The notes under the pieces: model-generated
The model's database searches: none
Told to the model about the DNA's origin: nothing
Seen by the model: only the letters and a program-made list of their open reading frames with translations
Translations under genes and position numbers: made by a program
Part shown: positions 1 through 8,104 of the stretch, piece by piece
Layout: every line of letters begins with the position of its first letter
How positions within the stretch are numbered: position 1 is the first letter of the stretch
NCBI GenBank assembly: GCA_030694935.1
Contig: JAUYUA010000107.1
Location: 1-41,135 of the forward strand
DNA: 41,135 bases
From: Lutibacter sp.
GTDB lineage: Bacteria; Bacteroidota; Bacteroidia; Flavobacteriales; Flavobacteriaceae
Reading direction: 5' to 3'

Positions 1-704
1 TGGGTAAATGAAACTAGGGTTGCAATCACCAACGCTATTTTGAAAGCTATTTTTGATATTTCCACGAATTTTCCTTTACGAATATAATAGGCATGAACAC
101 TTAAAACCATAAATGCCCCTGCTAAAAAAGCGCCTTGCCAAACATGAATAATGCGATCCACACTTGAAGGATTAAAAACCATGGCCCAAAAATCGGTTAC
201 TTCAGCCCTTGCAAAAAAACCTTCTCCAACAATGTGATAACCTGCCGGGGTTTGTTGCCAACTATTGGCCACCACAATCCAAACTGCCGAAAACATAGAA
301 CCTAAAAAAACACCAATGGTAGAAATAAAATGAACTTTAGGTGAAACCCTGTTCCAGCCGAAAATTAATATTCCTAAAAAAGTACTTTCCAATCCGAAAG
401 CAAATAAACCTTCGGCTGCCAAAGCGCTTCCAAAAATATCTCCAACATATCGGGAATAAACGGCCCAATTGGTACCGAATTCGAATTCCATGATAATTCC
501 TGTGGCAACACCAATTCCAAATATGATGGCAAAAATTTTCAACCAAAACCTTGTTAAAACTTCATATTCTTTTTTTCCGGTTTTTAGGTACAAGCCTTCC
601 GTGATTACCATAAATAATCCAATTCCTATGCTTAAAGGAGGAAAGATATAATGAAAGGCAATAGTAAAAGCAAACTGAATTCGGGATAATATTTCAACAT
701 CCAT
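1..704 (-). CDS. cydA: Cytochrome bd ubiquinol oxidase subunit I, 5' part (runs off left edge)
   Basis: About 234 N-terminal residues are visible, starting at the ATG at 704 (protein begins [20 protein letters not shown]). CydA carries the haems b558, b595 and d of the high-affinity quinol oxidase in the inner membrane. The sequence shows the early His (residue 18) in a hydrophobic first helix, a GTNWAVYS segment, an [11 protein letters not shown] helix with conserved acidic residues, and a later LSVHAYY segment that fits the second haem-ligand His. The C-terminal half and any cydB lie beyond base 1. A TAnnTTTG box (TAAATTTG on the minus strand, 727-734) lies just upstream, so this is probably the first gene of its operon. 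The identification is secure; only the truncation limits it. Confidence 0.95.
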   Translation of the reverse strand, partial: MDVEILSRIQFAFTIAFHYIFPPLSIGIGLFMVITEGLYLKTGKKEYEVLTRFWLKIFAIIFGIGVATGIIMEFEFGTNWAVYSRYVGDIFGSALAAEGLFAFGLESTFLGILIFGWNRVSPKVHFISTIGVFLGSMFSAVWIVVANSWQQTPAGYHIVGEGFFARAEVTDFWAMVFNPSSVDRIIHVWQGAFLAGAFMVLSVHAYYIRKGKFVEISKIAFKIALVIATLVSFT

Positions 705-1283
705 AAGCGTAAGATTAGAATAAACAAATTTAACTCTTTAATTATTCTTTAAAGGAGTTTTTATTATTTAATTCGTCAGGTTATTTTGAAATTTCCGCTA
801 ACAGGTTTAAGTAAAAATGATTTCCATAATTTATAGCTTGCGATTTAAACCGAGGCTATGCATTAGAAGTAATGGTTGGCTTTACAATAAAACCACCTTC
901 ATTGACAATGTACAAGCCAATGCCGATTATTGCCAGAGTTACGCTAACTGTCTGTATCATAATTTGGCACAAGTAAGTTAGGCGATTATCAAAAGTGGAA
1001 AATCGCAAAAAATGTTAAAATATTTGCTGTTATGTAATTATCGCATTGGGTGTATTTATCGAGTTGGCGTTCGTATTCCCAGCCGTAAAAAATGACATCA
1101 AGTCAACAATGTTGAAAGCAACAAAGTATGAAGACGTGCAGTAATAATAGTTACATTATTAGCGAGTTTATCTAAATTCTAAATTATTTGTAATAAAAAT
1201 CGATACTTTTGTAAATTGATTTAATTATTCAGGATTTAATTTTCTATATTTCTAATATTATACCATATTACGCCAACAATTTT
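705..1283. other. Gene-poor gap with possible gene remnants
   Basis: This 579-bp stretch separates cydA from the divergent PLP-enzyme gene and holds no convincing intact gene. Two things stand out. A 34-codon minus-strand ORF (960 to 856, start MIQTVSVTLAIIGIG) encodes one hydrophobic segment. On the plus strand, about 981-1143 reads as protein-like sequence in two frames joined by a shift near 1036-1040: the first part contains YQKWKIAKNVKIFAV and the second VIIALGVFIELAFVFPAV, followed by a charged tail ending at a TAA at 1141-1143. This looks like a decayed small membrane-protein gene, but it is short and I cannot name a family. Confidence 0.3.
1204..1211 (+). promoter_or_regulatory. Possible -7 box for the PLP-enzyme gene
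   Basis: TACTTTTG fits the Bacteroidota TAnnTTTG consensus and lies 73 bp before the ATG at 1284. No good -33 TTTG is present at the usual distance, so this is only a candidate. Confidence 0.3.
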
Positions 1284-3377
1284 ATGGTTTTAACTAAAAT
1301 ACGTATGACAAAAAATAAAATAATTGAAGATCAATATAGAAGAACTAGTTTATTTGAAAAAGAAAATGTTAAATACTTGGTTCGTGTTTTAAAAAGATTC
1401 AATACGGTACCCAAAATAAATAACATAGATATTATTACTTCCAAGAGTGAGCCAGATATATTTAAAATTGTGCCCAACAAAGCAATTAAAATTGGTTTGT
1501 CATTTTTAGATATACCAATTTTAGCTTTGGTTTATTTAAGATATGGCATTGAATGGCAACTTTGGTATAAATCTTTGGGCAAAGAAAAATCTGACACTGT
1601 TTTATGTGATTTGGCGGCCCTAAAAGTTACCCAAATATTTTATGAATTATTGCCAAAAGAAGATAAAGAAAAATTAAAAAATCTTGATGATATTTTAATT
1701 AATATGATCAAAAATAACGAAGATTTAAATACGGAATCTTTATCAATATATAAAGATTTACAAAATTTTCACGGATTAAACAATTCAAACTTAATCGTTA
1801 AAGAATCTTGGAAACCAATTCTTGAAAACTTGGCAAAACCAACAGAATATTTATTGATGTCGGGTGGAGATCTCAGGTTGAATATTGACGAATTAGAATT
1901 GTTAAATAAATATGGCTGTCGTCCATTTCCAAGGCCCGAAGCATTTACTTTTGCTTCGTCAACCGCAACAAGTGTGTCAAATTATGCTTTTGACAAAACA
2001 GACAAAGTTAGGTCGATATTAATTCAAAACAGCTTAAAAATAGGGTTCAAAGATGCATCTATCGAGTTTTCGGAATTGCTAAAAAACAACCTCAGAAAAA
2101 CGCTTAAAATAGCTGATGAATGTCAAATAATTTTTTCTCCGTCGGGCACTGATTCGGCGCTTCAAATAGCTGGCATTGCTCAAATAATTTCCCATAAGGA
2201 AATTACGCATATTTTAGTTGGTTCTGATGAAACGGGCAGTGGTGTGCCTTCAGCATTAAAAGGATGTCATTTTGAAGATACAACCGCTTTAAATTATCCT
2301 GTTAAAAAAGGAGAAAATATTGAAGGATTTAGAGATGTTGATTTGATTAAAATTCCTTTAAGAGATCAAAATGGTGAATTAAAATCTTCAATTCAAATAG
2401 ATACAGAAGTTTTTGCGGCCATTTCAAAAACCAATAAATCAGGAAGATATACCGTATTGCATGCAATGGATCAATCAAAATTAGGCTACCAATCACCTAG
2501 TGAAGAAATGATGCGAAAGTTGGATAGACTCGATAATTTATCTTTACAAATTATTGTGGATTGCTCTCAGCTTAGGCTAGATCCAAAGGATCTGCAAAAT
2601 TATTTAAACAAAGGATATATTGTCACTATTACAGGAAGCAAATACTTTACCGGCCCTCCGTATTCAGGTGCATTAATTGTGCCTAAAAAGGTTAATAAAT
2701 TAATTGATTCCGCAAAAAATACGTTGCCGGAAGGATTGAATAATTATTACAATCATGCTGATTGGCCAACCTCATGGTTTTGTTCAAAGGATTTATCAGA
2801 TGAATTTAATTATGGATCCTATATGCGTTGGAATGCGGCCATAGTTGAAATGGACAGGTATTATAAAACGCCTATTTTATATAGAAATATGGGCATTGAG
2901 ATGTTTTGCAATTTTGTTGAAGATTCTATTAAAGACGCCTCTTTTTTAGAACCGCTTTTTGAAGATGAAACAAAAAACAACACTTATAAAAGTGAAGAAT
3001 TCGGACTTAGAAATATTCGTACAATTTTTCCTTTCTTTATTCTTAAAAATAAGGAAGTTTTATCGATTGAAAATGTAAAAAAACTCTATGAATTGTTAAA
3101 TTCAGACATATCATCTCATTTTGAAGATTCCTCTATGGAAATTGTAAGGCTTGCTGCCCAAAAATGCCATATCGGACAAGCAGTTAACGTAAAATATGGT
3201 AACGATGTTGAAAGCGCTGTTTTAAGAATCAGTTTGGGAGCAAGAGTTATTTCTGAAAGTTGGATTAACAGGGATATTAGTATCTTTTTTAGAAATATAG
3301 AAGTGCAAATGAATCAAATTACTGTAATAATAAAAAAGATAGAATTGATTCTCAGCAATCCTAAATTGTTGAATTAA
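1284..3377 (+). CDS. Orphan fold-type-I PLP-dependent enzyme, unknown substrate
   Basis: This 697-aa protein has no function I can assign. Residues from about 190 on look like a fold-type-I pyridoxal-phosphate enzyme. A phosphate-cup-like SPSGTDSALQ lies at about 285-294, an IIVDCSQLRLD strand carries the likely pyridine-N Asp (D426), and the probable Schiff-base Lys is K453 in TGSKYFTGPPYSGAL. The order and spacing fit aminotransferase class V or group II decarboxylase relatives. Residues 1-190 are a mostly helical extension unlike standard aminotransferases, and the total is about 300 aa longer than usual. The first ATG is at 1284; an alternative ATG at 1305 starts MTKNKIIEDQY. Gene-poor DNA flanks it on both sides, so no operon partner hints at the pathway. 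PLP dependence is well supported; the reaction is unknown. Confidence 0.7.
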   Translation: MVLTKIRMTKNKIIEDQYRRTSLFEKENVKYLVRVLKRFNTVPKINNIDIITSKSEPDIFKIVPNKAIKIGLSFLDIPILALVYLRYGIEWQLWYKSLGKEKSDTVLCDLAALKVTQIFYELLPKEDKEKLKNLDDILINMIKNNEDLNTESLSIYKDLQNFHGLNNSNLIVKESWKPILENLAKPTEYLLMSGGDLRLNIDELELLNKYGCRPFPRPEAFTFASSTATSVSNYAFDKTDKVRSILIQNSLKIGFKDASIEFSELLKNNLRKTLKIADECQIIFSPSGTDSALQIAGIAQIISHKEITHILVGSDETGSGVPSALKGCHFEDTTALNYPVKKGENIEGFRDVDLIKIPLRDQNGELKSSIQIDTEVFAAISKTNKSGRYTVLHAMDQSKLGYQSPSEEMMRKLDRLDNLSLQIIVDCSQLRLDPKDLQNYLNKGYIVTITGSKYFTGPPYSGALIVPKKVNKLIDSAKNTLPEGLNNYYNHADWPTSWFCSKDLSDEFNYGSYMRWNAAIVEMDRYYKTPILYRNMGIEMFCNFVEDSIKDASFLEPLFEDETKNNTYKSEEFGLRNIRTIFPFFILKNKEVLSIENVKKLYELLNSDISSHFEDSSMEIVRLAAQKCHIGQAVNVKYGNDVESAVLRISLGARVISESWINRDISIFFRNIEVQMNQITVIIKKIELILSNPKLLN

Positions 3378-3844
3378 ACAATAGGTTTTAGTTCAATATT
3401 TGGCTATTGTAACGCTATTTAAATTTTCTTTCTATTTAAAACAGATATTTTTTGAAAGATTAAATTCAATGATTTTTGAAAATGCGCGCCGCTAAAGGCA
3501 CAAGTGCATTAAAAATAAGGGTATTCGGAGAAAATTCGGCATATACCTATAAATTCAGACTTTTTTTCTTTTTATTCTAAGCCAGATTTAAACGCTGGTT
3601 CACAATTCAAGGACCTAATAACTTCTAAAAATCTAAACCAATGTTTTACTGTATTTGTCATAGAAATTGGTTGTTTTACAAATGAATATACTGAATTTCA
3701 GTATTTTGACCAATAGATAATCCATATTTTATTCTTAAATAATTGCATTCAAAGGTTTTGACACTAAATTTATATAAATATGTTAAATACTAAGACTTAA
3801 AATATATTTGTTTTATTAATTTTGCCCTTTCAAACTTAAACAAT
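3378..3844. other. Gene-poor gap, no convincing gene
   Basis: This 467-bp stretch has no protein-like ORF on either strand. It contains a perfect 17-nt palindrome at 3688-3704 (ATACTGAA-T-TTCAGTAT) nested inside an ATTGGT/ACCAAT pair. A TAnnTTTG box (TAATTTTG) at 3817-3824 probably serves the lipoprotein gene that starts at 3845. An unusually GC-rich patch near 3483-3510 could be relict sequence. Confidence 0.5.
3688..3704. repeat. 17-nt perfect palindrome
   Basis: Arms of 8 bp (ATACTGAA / TTCAGTAT) surround a single T. It is extended by an imperfect outer pair, ATTGGT near 3665 with ACCAAT near 3710. No T-tract follows, so an operator or relict is more likely than a terminator. Confidence 0.4.
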
Positions 3845-5254
3845 ATGCTGAAATTCTTTCCCGTTCTAGTTGCTTTTCTATTATTTTTATCGATTTCCAG
3901 TTGTAGCACCACCAATATAATAGCGGCACTAAAACCAGAACCTGACAATGCCAATCCGTTAGTTTATGAAAATTCGGTTTCGTTTATCAATTTGCCCATT
4001 AGCGTAAAATTAAAAGACGTAGAAAATCAAACCAACAACGCTTTAAATGGTTTGATTTATGAAGACAACAACATTGAAGATGACGATATAGAAATGAAAA
4101 TTTGGAAATTGGCACCAATAACCATTGAAAATGACAAGCAAAGTAATGGCGAAAAAATCAAAACGGTATTGCCTTTAAAAGCATTGGTAAAATATAGAAT
4201 TGGCACAAAAACTTTGGGCGTGGAATTATATAATACCAAGGAATTCAATCTTGACGGAGTTGTAACATTGATAAGTGACGTGGCTTTGACTAATTGGAAA
4301 CTAAGTACCAAAACAGAACTAAAATCTTTGGATTGGAATGAAAGTCCTACGATGGTTGTCTTCGGAAAAAATGTACCGGTTACTTATCTTATCAATCCGG
4401 CGGTTAAATTATTTAAGTCAAAAATCGAAAAGAAAATTGACGCAGCTATCGAAAAATCGATGGATTTCAAGCCCAACGTTTTAGAAGCTTTAGAAAAAAT
4501 TTGTACGCCATTTCAAATGAGCGAGGCTTATGAAAGTTGGATGCGAATTGTGCCCATAGAAATTTATTCAACCAATGCCATACTCAAAAATGATACTTTT
4601 TTGATGGAAATGGGAATGAAATGCGCGATGACCACTTTGATTGGAAAACAACCAGAATCAAAATTTGATGCATCGAAAATTATCTTAAAACCAGTTACAA
4701 AAATACCGAACCAAATCACGGCAAATATTGCTGCGGTTTCCACTTTTGCAGAAGCATCTAAAATAATGACCAAGAATTTTAAAGGACAAGAATTTGGTTC
4801 AGGCAATAAAAAAGTGAAAGTGCAAAAAGTGGACGTTTGGCACAAAAATGACAAAATGGTAATTGCTTTGGATGTATTGGGATCGGTAAACGGAACGATT
4901 TATTTAATGGGATTTCCGCAGTATAACGAGCAAACTAAAGAAGTTTATTTTGACAAATTGGATTATGCCTTAGATACCAAAAATAAATTAATGCGCACCG
5001 CCAACTGGCTGGCACAAGGAATGGTTTTAAGAAAAATTCAGGAAAGTTGTCGTTATTCCATTGTTTCAAATTTGGAAGAAGGAAAACAAAATATGATGAC
5101 TTATTTGAAAAATTATTCGCCAATGCCAGGCGTTTTTGTCAACGGAAAAATGGAAGATATACAATTCCAAAAAATTCAACTGACTGATAAGGCCATTATT
5201 GCTTTCATAAAAGTGAGCGGTACAATGAATGTATCTGTGGATGGTTTGAAATAA
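3845..5254 (+). CDS. DUF4403 family lipoprotein
   Basis: A 469-aa protein with a lipoprotein signal: a short hydrophobic stretch ends in SISSC, with the lipidated Cys at residue 20. The body matches the Bacteroidota DUF4403 family in overall length and in features such as the early SFINLPISVKL strand, the LDWNESP segment, and a C-terminal region ending in a sequence about modulating an exported beta-rich fold (FIKVSGTMNVSVDG). The family is predicted to reside in the cell envelope and has no established biochemical function. A -7 box lies at 3817-3824 and a stem-loop follows at 5276-5305, so it is probably transcribed alone. Confidence 0.8.
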   Translation: MLKFFPVLVAFLLFLSISSCSTTNIIAALKPEPDNANPLVYENSVSFINLPISVKLKDVENQTNNALNGLIYEDNNIEDDDIEMKIWKLAPITIENDKQSNGEKIKTVLPLKALVKYRIGTKTLGVELYNTKEFNLDGVVTLISDVALTNWKLSTKTELKSLDWNESPTMVVFGKNVPVTYLINPAVKLFKSKIEKKIDAAIEKSMDFKPNVLEALEKICTPFQMSEAYESWMRIVPIEIYSTNAILKNDTFLMEMGMKCAMTTLIGKQPESKFDASKIILKPVTKIPNQITANIAAVSTFAEASKIMTKNFKGQEFGSGNKKVKVQKVDVWHKNDKMVIALDVLGSVNGTIYLMGFPQYNEQTKEVYFDKLDYALDTKNKLMRTANWLAQGMVLRKIQESCRYSIVSNLEEGKQNMMTYLKNYSPMPGVFVNGKMEDIQFQKIQLTDKAIIAFIKVSGTMNVSVDGLK

Positions 5255-5275
5255 TTTTAGATTTTACATTTTTAT

Positions 5276-5305
5276 TGTTAATGAAAATTCTTATTTTCAT
5301 TAACA
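5276..5305 (+). terminator. Stem-loop after the DUF4403 gene
   Basis: A perfect 12-bp stem (TGTTAATGAAAA / TTTTCATTAACA) with a 6-nt loop lies 22 bp past the stop codon. It is AT-rich and followed by a T-rich but interrupted run, so it is a weak terminator candidate. Confidence 0.45.
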
Positions 5306-5460
5306 TTGCTTTATCTATTTTTTAGTTTCAATGAACAATTAATAATTAAATGCAGATAAAATTGGGTTAACAAATAAAATTAAATTAGTGGGTTCCATAG
5401 CTATTGGTGCAATGAAAATAAAAGTATTTGTTTAAAATTTGGCACGCAATTCCTCACGCA

Positions 5461-5497
5461 AAAAGAAAAAGGACTTAAGTTAATTACCTAAGTCCTT
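5461..5497 (-). terminator. Rho-independent terminator of the tRNA-Met gene
   Basis: On the minus strand a perfect 9-bp stem (AAGGACTTA / TAAGTCCTT) is followed directly by a T-rich run. It starts 11 bp beyond the 3' end of the tRNA gene. Confidence 0.85.
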
Positions 5498-5507
5498 GAT
5501 TTGTAAG

Positions 5508-5581
5508 TAGCGTGATCCAGAATTGAACTGGAGACCTCCGGGTTATGAATCCGACGCTCTAACCAACTGAGCTACCACGCC
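5508..5581 (-). tRNA. tRNA-Met (anticodon CAT)
   Basis: The minus strand folds as a 74-nt tRNA without an encoded CCA. It has a GGCGTGG acceptor arm closing with TCACGCT, a D-arm GCTC/GAGC, an anticodon loop TTCATAA with CAT complementary to 5545-5547, a T-arm TCCAG/CTGGA around TTCAATT, and discriminator A at 5508. The acceptor stem contains G-T pairs at both ends, and the last anticodon-stem pair is an A-C mismatch. An elongator Met tRNA is most likely. A tRNA-Ile2 read through lysidine modification cannot be fully excluded by sight. Confidence 0.9.
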
Positions 5582-5703
5582 ATTTATTAAGGGTGCAAAT
5601 ATAAAAAATAAAACTTTCGCAGCACAAAATATTCTGTTTAATTTTTAAAATATAATTTTTTTTAAATGGAATATTTATATATATTGTGCTTTTAAAAAAG
5701 ACT

Positions 5704-6087
5704 ATGACAACAAAATTAAAATTTGAAATGGAATTTCCAATACAGGCTTCGCCACATATGTTATACCAGTATTTTGGTTCACCTTCAGGACTTTCGGAAT
5801 GGTTTGCAGATAACGTAAATTCGAGAGGCGAAATTTACACTTTTATTTGGAATGGGTCGGAAGAAAAAGCTAAAGTGCTTCAGGAGCGTCCCGATGAAAA
5901 AATTAAATTTAAGTGGCTCGGTGATGGTGAGGATAAAACGTTTTTTGAGTTTAGGATTGAAGTAGATGAAATTACCAAAGATGTTTCTTTAATTATTACC
6001 GATTTTGCTGCCGAAGATGAAATTGAAGAATCAAAAATGTTCTGGGAAAATCAAATAGAAGAACTAAAAAGAACTATTGGCGCTTAA
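5704..6087 (+). CDS. START-like domain protein (AHSA1/SRPBCC type)
   Basis: A 127-aa protein starting at the ATG at 5704 (MTTKLKFEMEFPIQASPHML); an in-frame GTG 18 bp upstream is less likely. The pattern of a beta-strand, the SPSGLSEWFADNV helix, antiparallel strands (FIWNGSEEKAKVL, KIKFKWLGDGEDKTFFEF) and a long C-terminal helix (EESKMFWENQIEELKRTIG) is that of small SRPBCC/START-like cytosolic proteins common in Bacteroidota. The family binds hydrophobic ligands or acts as a co-chaperone, but this subfamily's role is unknown. A strong terminator follows. Confidence 0.8.
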   Translation: MTTKLKFEMEFPIQASPHMLYQYFGSPSGLSEWFADNVNSRGEIYTFIWNGSEEKAKVLQERPDEKIKFKWLGDGEDKTFFEFRIEVDEITKDVSLIITDFAAEDEIEESKMFWENQIEELKRTIGA

Positions 6088-6105
6088 AAATGAAGCGAGT
6101 TATAT

Positions 6106-6134
6106 AAAACCTTGAAGATCTTCAGGGTTTTTTT
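6106..6134 (+). terminator. Rho-independent terminator
   Basis: An almost loop-free inverted repeat (AACCTTGAAGA / TCTTCAGGGTT, one G-T pair) is followed by seven T. It ends the START-like gene just before the aminotransferase gene. Confidence 0.85.
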
Positions 6135-6163
6135 ATGTAGTTTTGCTTCAAAATATTTATAAT

Positions 6164-6982
6164 ATGGTCAATTTTAATGGCATCATGCACGATAAATCAA
6201 GAGCAATGTTAAACTCAAACAACAGAGCTTTTAACTATGGAGACGCGCTTTTTGAAACGATTAAAATTGCGGATTCAAAAATTTATTTTTTGGAAGACCA
6301 TTATTTTCGATTAATGGCATCCATGAGAATGTTGCGTATGGAAATTCCGTTAAATTTTACAATGGAATTTTTTGAAAGTGAATTATTGAAAACGGCCGAA
6401 CAAAATAATCTGGAAAATGCAAGGGTTCGATTGACTGTTTTTAGAAAGGATGGCGGACTTTACAACCCAACAACCAATCAAGTTGATTATTTAATTGTTG
6501 CTTCACCATTGACTATTTTGGTAAAAGAAACTTATTCCGTAGATATTTTTAAGGATTATTACCTCAATTCCGATATTTTGTCAACTTTAAAAACAACGAA
6601 CAAAATAGCCAATGTTTTGGCCAGTATTTATGCTTCGGAAAATGGTTTCGACAATTGTATTTTGGTGAATGAAAGAAAACAAGTGGTAGAAGCCATCAAC
6701 GGAAATATTTTTACGGTAAAAGGAAATACCATTAAAACGCCTCCAATTACGGAAGGTTGCATTAAAGGAATCACAAGAAAAAAGATTATCGAAATTGTTT
6801 CAAAAAGTGAGCATTATACCATAGAAGAAACTGAAATTTCACCTTTCGATCTGCAAAAAGCCGATGAGATTTTTATCACGAATGTTATTGTGGGCATTCA
6901 ACCGATAACGCAGTATAAAAAAGCCACATTCAATACAAAAGTTTCAAGAGAATTGGCTTTGGCATTAAATAAGTTAATTTAA
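6164..6982 (+). CDS. Class IV aminotransferase (PabC / D-amino-acid / branched-chain aminotransferase-like)
   Basis: A 272-aa PLP enzyme of fold type IV, starting at the ATG at 6164 (MVNFNGIMHDKSRAML). It shows the family opening NNRAFNYGDALFETIK, the arginine-containing ARVRLTVFR strand, the likely Schiff-base Lys143 in STLKTTNK, and the N1-binding Glu176 in VVEAINGNIF. Members include aminodeoxychorismate lyase (folate), D-alanine aminotransferase and branched-chain aminotransferases; the length and LKTTN motif resemble the lyase/DAAT group, but the substrate cannot be decided by sight. Its last 9 bases overlap the convergent yqgE gene. Confidence 0.85.
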   Translation: MVNFNGIMHDKSRAMLNSNNRAFNYGDALFETIKIADSKIYFLEDHYFRLMASMRMLRMEIPLNFTMEFFESELLKTAEQNNLENARVRLTVFRKDGGLYNPTTNQVDYLIVASPLTILVKETYSVDIFKDYYLNSDILSTLKTTNKIANVLASIYASENGFDNCILVNERKQVVEAINGNIFTVKGNTIKTPPITEGCIKGITRKKIIEIVSKSEHYTIEETEISPFDLQKADEIFITNVIVGIQPITQYKKATFNTKVSRELALALNKLI

Positions 6983-7531
6983 TGCAGGATTTTTTGGAGC
7001 GTTTGCCCAAATTTGATATTCACCGCCAAATTCCATCAATTGATTTTTCCACAAAGTAGCGCTGTTTACCTGCAATAAATTGGGATATTTATTTTCTGTG
7101 ACCACCCATGACGATTCATTTAGTTCTTCTTTCAACTGATCAACAGACCAGCCCGAATATCCTAAGAAAAAACGAATGTCGGAAGATTTTAACACTTGGT
7201 TATTCAATAATTCATTTAAAGTTTCAAAATCGCCGCCCCAATACATATTTTTGTCAATTTTAATGCTGTTGGGAATTAAATCGGGAGAATTATGAATGAA
7301 ATATAGGTTTTCTTGTTCAACCGGACCGCCATTATAAATTTTGAAATCACAATTAATTTCAGGAATTAAATCGTTCAAGACAAATTTTGAAGGTCGGTTC
7401 AAAATAAACCCAACACATCCATCTTCTCCATGTTCTGTTAAATAAATTACAGATCTGTTAAATGCTTTGTCATTTAAAATGGAAGGTTCTGCAACCAGTA
7501 ATCTGCCTTTTGATGGATTTTTTGTTAGCAT
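6974..7531 (-). CDS. YqgE/AlgH family protein
   Basis: A 185-aa cytosolic protein matching the YqgE/AlgH family over its whole length. The N-terminal GRLLVAEPSI, the FNRSVIYLTEHGEDGCVGFI strand-helix segment, NGGPVEQENLYFIH and the FFLGYSGWSVDQL motif are all present. Members were once called transcriptional regulators, but the fold gives no clear DNA-binding surface and the function is unknown. The 3' end overlaps the convergent aminotransferase gene by 9 bases. The upstream HU gene has its own terminator, so separate transcription is likely. Confidence 0.92.
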   Translation of the reverse strand: MLTKNPSKGRLLVAEPSILNDKAFNRSVIYLTEHGEDGCVGFILNRPSKFVLNDLIPEINCDFKIYNGGPVEQENLYFIHNSPDLIPNSIKIDKNMYWGGDFETLNELLNNQVLKSSDIRFFLGYSGWSVDQLKEELNESSWVVTENKYPNLLQVNSATLWKNQLMEFGGEYQIWANAPKNPALN

Positions 7532-7571
7532 ATAGTAATTATGAATTAATAAATATAATAAAATTTATCAA

Positions 7572-7606
7572 TAAAAAAAAACTCTCTAAGTTTTTTTAGA
7601 GAGTTT
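7572..7606 (-). terminator. Rho-independent terminator of the HU gene
   Basis: A perfect 10-bp stem (AACTCTCTAA / TTAGAGAGTT) is followed by a run of T on the minus strand. It lies 28 bp after the HU stop codon. Confidence 0.88.
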
Positions 7607-7633
7607 AGTGTTATAAGAAACAATTCTTACATA

Positions 7634-7906
7634 TTAGTTTACCGCATCGCTAAGTCCAGCTCCTGCTTTAAATTTTACAACGTTTTTTGCTGCAATTTTA
7701 ATTGTTTTTCCAGTTTGAGGATTTCTTCCTTCTCTTGCTGCTCTTTTAGATACAGACCAAGTTCCCCATCCAACTAAAGCTACTTTATCTCCTTTTTTAA
7801 GAGCGCCAGTTACATTTTCTGTTAATGATTCTAAAGCTGCTTTCGCGGCTGCTTTTGTGATACCGGCATCAGATGCCATTGCATCAATTAAATCTGATTT
7901 GTTCAT
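7634..7906 (-). CDS. HU family DNA-binding protein
   Basis: A 90-aa nucleoid protein with the complete HU fold. It has the two N-terminal helices ([20 protein letters not shown]), the dimer-core strand [11 protein letters not shown], the DNA-binding arm with the RNPQTGKTI signature around residues 61-69, and the closing helix. HU dimers bend DNA and organise the chromosome. The gene has a good promoter (7971-8001), a palindrome at the predicted transcription start (7948-7966) and its own terminator, so it is expected to be a highly expressed single-gene unit. Confidence 0.97.
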   Translation of the reverse strand: MNKSDLIDAMASDAGITKAAAKAALESLTENVTGALKKGDKVALVGWGTWSVSKRAAREGRNPQTGKTIKIAAKNVVKFKAGAGLSDAVN

Positions 7907-7947
7907 AAATTTAAATGTTAAATTAATTGGTTAAACATAATTTGCTT

Positions 7948-7966
7948 GCTAATTACATTAATTAGC
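7948..7966. promoter_or_regulatory. Palindrome at the HU transcription start
   Basis: GCTAATTA-CAT-TAATTAGC is a perfect inverted repeat immediately downstream of the HU -7 box (7971-7978), covering the predicted transcription start. It could be an operator or a 5' stem in the mRNA. Confidence 0.45.
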
Positions 7967-7970
7967 TTAA

Positions 7971-8001
7971 CAAAGTTATACGGAATAAGGGTTTGTGCAA
8001 G
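7971..8001 (-). promoter_or_regulatory. Promoter of the HU gene
   Basis: On the minus strand CTTG (7998-8001), 19 bp, then TAACTTTG (7971-7978) matches the Bacteroidota -33/-7 promoter pattern in both boxes and spacing. It is the best complete match I found in the window. Confidence 0.75.
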
Positions 8002-8088
8002 TTTTTGCCCTATAAAGTGCTCTTTTTGTTGATAAATAACAGCAAATGTTAATAACCTTAGCGATTATTGGTGAAATATCTCTGAAGC

Positions 8089-8103
8089 CCCATAAAATAT
8101 GGG
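8089..8103 (-). terminator. Short hairpin just after fmt
   Basis: CCCATA-loop-TATGGG lies directly after the fmt stop codon (the reverse complement has the same form). No T-tract follows on the minus strand, so termination here is uncertain. Confidence 0.3.
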
Positions 8104-8104
8104 T

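Noticed and set aside
817-981. 54-codon plus-strand ORF before the PLP gene
   Set aside because: The translation has no protein-like composition and overlaps other candidate remnants in different frames.
5508-5581. tRNA-Met as an integration site for a mobile element
   Set aside because: No integrase gene or repeated tRNA 3' end is seen on either side.
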